NCBI GenBank assembly: GCA_031409495.1
Contig: JANNXI010000144.1
Coordinates: forward strand, 1-16,849
Length of the DNA stretch: 16,849 nucleotides
Direction of reading: 5' to 3'
Source of the DNA: JANMDR01 sp031409495
GTDB taxonomy: Bacteria > Pseudomonadota > Gammaproteobacteria > Burkholderiales > Usitatibacteraceae
Shown here: positions 15,098 to 16,849 of the stretch, piece after piece
Numbering within the stretch: position 1 is the first letter of the stretch
Layout: each line of letters starts with the position of its first letter
Program-made: the position numbers and the translations under genes
Notes under the pieces: model-generated
What the model was told of the DNA's origin: nothing
Databases searched by the model: none
What the model saw: only the letters and a program-made list of their open reading frames with translations

Positions 15098-15140
15098 TTC
15101 GCGCGTTATCGGCGCGCCAGTCGCAGTTTGAAGGTCGATT

Positions 15141-15157
15141 CTTAAGTCAATCTTAGG
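15141..15157 (+). promoter_or_regulatory. PmrA-like box 2
   Basis: CTTAAGTCAATCTTAGG reads CTTAAG-N5-CTTAGG, one mismatch from the symmetrical box 60 bases away. It sits in the divergent region between the methyltransferase and mipA genes. Confidence 0.55.
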
Positions 15158-15172
15158 CCGAAAGCCGCTAGC

Positions 15173-15189
15173 CATAAGGCTTACCTAAG
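15173..15189 (-). promoter_or_regulatory. PmrA-like box 3 (opposite orientation)
   Basis: On the minus strand 15189-15173 reads CTTAGG-TAAGC-CTTATG, the same hexamer-N5-hexamer layout with two degenerate half sites. Toward mipA a weak -10-like TACACT (15200-15205) follows without a good -35, as expected for an activator-dependent promoter, but this is tentative. Confidence 0.4.
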
Positions 15190-15332
15190 TGTCGGCATCT
15201 ACACTTCACTTGTCGTAACTAGAAGCTATTTCAAATCGGTAACGGTGACAACACATTGCGTGGTGCTTGCTCGCTACCGCGTACCTTAATTATTTACCAC
15301 GGACTGTTCGGAAAGACTTTATGGAGAAATTT

Positions 15333-16181
15333 ATGTTGGTTATACCGTTAGTAACGCAGCGCTCGGCAAAGGCAATTCGCACCTTGTGCATCGGCAGTTT
15401 TACGTTACTGGCAGCCACAGTTACGCTCAATGCGCAGGCGGGCGACGCTAGTACGGAAAAACAGGCAAGTGCTGCGTCAACGCAAGAGTCGCAAGACGGC
15501 TTTACCGCATCTTTTGGTTTTGGTGTCGGACGTAATTCTTTGACCGGAACGAGCGATAAGGCCAAGGCGTTTCCGCTATTTTCAGTTGATTGGCAAAGCG
15601 GCCAGTTTTTTGCAGGCTTATCGCGCGGTGCTGGTTATAACTGGGTGCAAAACGAAGTGGTAACCTTTAGTACTGCGATAACGGCTGTGGGCGGGCGTCG
15701 CGAAAAGGATAGCTCTCGCTTTAAAGGTTTGGGCAATGTGAAGTCGAGTTTAGCCAGCAATATCACCGTGAAATGGACGCCAAATGGCGCGTCGTTTGCC
15801 TTCACTGCTGCGGTCACAGAGGCATTCGGTAAAGGGTTGGGCAGTGCTTTTAATTTTGGTATCGCCTCTGATTGTCCGTTGAGCGATAAATTGTCCTTAA
15901 ACGCTAGCCTAAGCGCCAATTATGCGGACAAGAAAAGAATGCAATCCTTATATGGCGTTACCGCACTGCAGGCAAGCGGTTCAGTGTATTCCGTGTTCAC
16001 GACTAAAGGCGGTATTGAGTCGGCGGATGCTGTTGTGGGCTTAGATTATGCCCTTGATAAGAAATGGGTGATCTCGGGCAATATCGGTGTGAATCGTTTG
16101 CAGGGAGAAGCGGGGAAGAGCCTCATATTTAAAGATAAAACCTCGGCCGTGGGCGCATTGACGGCTACTTATCGCTTCTAA
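15333..16181 (+). CDS. mipA: MipA/OmpV family outer-membrane protein
   Basis: A 282-residue outer-membrane beta-barrel of the MipA/OmpV family; E. coli MipA is a scaffold linking murein synthase and hydrolase, and relatives respond to envelope stress or antimicrobials. A signal peptide covers about residues 1-37 (hydrophobic SFTLLAATVTLNAQA). The mature part starts DGFTASFGFGVG and alternates short amphipathic strands: FPLFSVDWQSGQFFAGLSRGAGYN, GLGNVKSSLASNITVKW, LSLNASLSANYADKKRM (with YYGV-like LYGVTALQA), and a C-terminal TATYRF ending in Phe as in porin-like proteins. The ATG at 15333 is preceded by GGAG at 6 bases; the in-frame ATG at 15321 adds four residues and is also possible. The downstream response regulator and the upstream boxes suggest two-component control. 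The symbol is by family only. Confidence 0.82.
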   Translation: MLVIPLVTQRSAKAIRTLCIGSFTLLAATVTLNAQAGDASTEKQASAASTQESQDGFTASFGFGVGRNSLTGTSDKAKAFPLFSVDWQSGQFFAGLSRGAGYNWVQNEVVTFSTAITAVGGRREKDSSRFKGLGNVKSSLASNITVKWTPNGASFAFTAAVTEAFGKGLGSAFNFGIASDCPLSDKLSLNASLSANYADKKRMQSLYGVTALQASGSVYSVFTTKGGIESADAVVGLDYALDKKWVISGNIGVNRLQGEAGKSLIFKDKTSAVGALTATYRF

Positions 16182-16220
16182 TTTTTTTCGCAAATGATTC
16201 ATGCGCCGTAAGGAAATCTG

Positions 16221-16304
16221 ATGGGCAATAAACTCTTATCGATGTTGAGATTCGCTATTATGCTGGCCTGTATCGCGGCATTGAGTAGTGTCGCTATAAA
16301 GTAG
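16221..16304 (+). CDS. Possible 27-aa single-pass membrane peptide
   Basis: A short frame starting MGNKLLSMLR and ending VAIK. AAGGA lies 8 bases before the ATG. After a basic start, residues 11-25 form a hydrophobic segment (FAIMLACIAALSSVA), so the product could be a tiny inner-membrane peptide or the signal-peptide remnant of a lost gene. PepSY or other small exported proteins often sit between MipA-type genes and their two-component systems, which makes a decayed gene plausible. It is not recognised as any known family, and expression is unproven. Confidence 0.35.
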   Translation: MGNKLLSMLRFAIMLACIAALSSVAIK

Positions 16305-16306
16305 CC

Positions 16307-16330
16307 ATGCTGCAATGCTGCAATGCTGCG
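16307..16330 (+). repeat. Three 8-base tandem units ATGCTGCA
   Basis: ATGCTGCA, ATGCTGCA and ATGCTGCG lie in tandem, beginning 2 bases after the small peptide's stop and ending 54 bases before the response-regulator start. The first two are identical and the third differs at the last base. Copy number could vary by slippage and change leader length. Confidence 0.7.
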
Positions 16331-16384
16331 AAGAGGCGGTGCATCGGGTTAAACTGCAGGTTATTATTTCGCATAGGTGAATCG

Positions 16385-16849
16385 TTGAACTTACGAATTT
16401 TATTGGTTGAAGATGACCTAGATTTAGGTGCGGCGTTGTCAAAGCCTATCCAAGTTGCTGGGTATGACGTTGTGTGGGTGCGCAGACTGGCCGACGCGCG
16501 AACACATTGGCGTGGCCAGCAATTTGATGCGGTGTTACTTGATATAAATCTACCCGATGGCGAGGGATTTACATTCCTTTCTGAGCTGCGTGATGCACGC
16601 GATAAACTTCCAGTAATAATCATGACGGCGCGTGAAAAGTTGGATGATCGCCTGCATGCTTTTGGCTTAGGTGCGGACGACTACATCGTCAAGCCATTTG
16701 CCATACCTGAGCTATTGGCGCGGCTTGCCGCCGTTATTCGCCGTGCGGCAGGCCATGCAGTTGATAAGCTGCAAGCTGGTGCTATTTGCCTATCAATTGC
16801 TGATCGGGCGGTGACGGTAAACGGCAAAATGGTGTCGCTCACGCCTCTA
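16385..16849 (+). CDS. OmpR/QseB/PmrA-type response regulator (partial, runs off right edge)
   Basis: 155 codons are visible, open at the window end. The receiver domain is complete: acidic pocket Glu9-Asp10-Asp11 in LLVEDDLDLG, phospho-acceptor Asp53 in VLLDINLPDGEG, Thr81 in IIMTAREKLDDR and Lys103 in GADDYIVKPFAIPELLARL. After a short linker the winged-helix domain begins (about 129 on: LQAGAICLSIADRAVTVNGKMVSLTP). Wording and spacing are closest to the QseB/PmrA/TctD group of OmpR-like regulators. The start is a TTG at 16385 with AGGTGA 4 bases upstream; no ATG gives the full receiver. The partner histidine kinase is presumably beyond the edge. The three boxes at 15081-15189 fit the DNA pattern of this class. 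Confidence 0.9.
   Translation, partial: MNLRILLVEDDLDLGAALSKPIQVAGYDVVWVRRLADARTHWRGQQFDAVLLDINLPDGEGFTFLSELRDARDKLPVIIMTAREKLDDRLHAFGLGADDYIVKPFAIPELLARLAAVIRRAAGHAVDKLQAGAICLSIADRAVTVNGKMVSLTPL

Overview
The window comes from a Gram-negative proteobacterium, most likely a gamma- or betaproteobacterium. The evidence is TonB-dependent receptors, a periplasmic heme-transport system, an outer-membrane MipA/OmpV protein, an outer-membrane-type lipoprotein and moderate GC. The genus cannot be fixed from the sequence alone. No rRNA, tRNA or CRISPR array was seen.

Region 1 (1-1933) is a broken iron-uptake locus. The left edge carries the start of an IS630-like transposase (minus strand). It abuts the last ~90 residues of a TonB-dependent receptor, which overlaps an intact PepSY-TM membrane protein by 13 bases. 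The insertion appears to have removed most of the receptor and left its partner behind.

Region 2 (1956-9840) is a complete seven-gene heme-uptake operon on the minus strand: heme/hemoglobin TonB-dependent receptor, unrecognised 131-aa cytosolic protein, HmuS-type heme-handling protein, HmuT periplasmic heme-binding protein, ChaN-like heme-binding protein, HmuU permease, HmuV ATPase. Most spacings are 5-6 bases or a 4-base overlap. The receptor is preceded by a clear sigma70-type promoter (TTGACT-17-TATTCT) covered by a Fur-box-like palindrome, so the whole unit is predicted to be repressed by Fur-iron. Heme would cross the outer membrane through the receptor, be carried by HmuT to HmuUV, and be handled in the cytosol by HmuS. 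ChaN and the 131-aa protein are accessory parts of unclear role.

Region 3 (10154-13696) holds a GtrB/DPM-like family 2 glycosyltransferase, followed 4 bases later by a multi-pass DUF6311-type (GT-C-like) membrane protein. The pair suggests polyprenyl-phosphate-sugar synthesis and its use on a surface glycan. A SOUL-family heme-binding lipoprotein gene follows. A perfect REP-like stem-loop (13763-13790) separates it from the next, convergent gene.

Region 4 (13843-16849) has a SAM-dependent methyltransferase (minus) divergent from a MipA/OmpV outer-membrane protein (plus). Downstream of mipA are a possible 27-aa membrane peptide and an OmpR/QseB/PmrA-type response regulator that runs off the right edge. 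The divergent intergenic region contains three CTTA(A/G/T)G-N5-CTTA(A/G/T)G boxes, the architecture recognised by PmrA-class regulators. This suggests that the regulator encoded 1.2 kb away controls both divergent genes. It is the most testable new regulatory link in the window.
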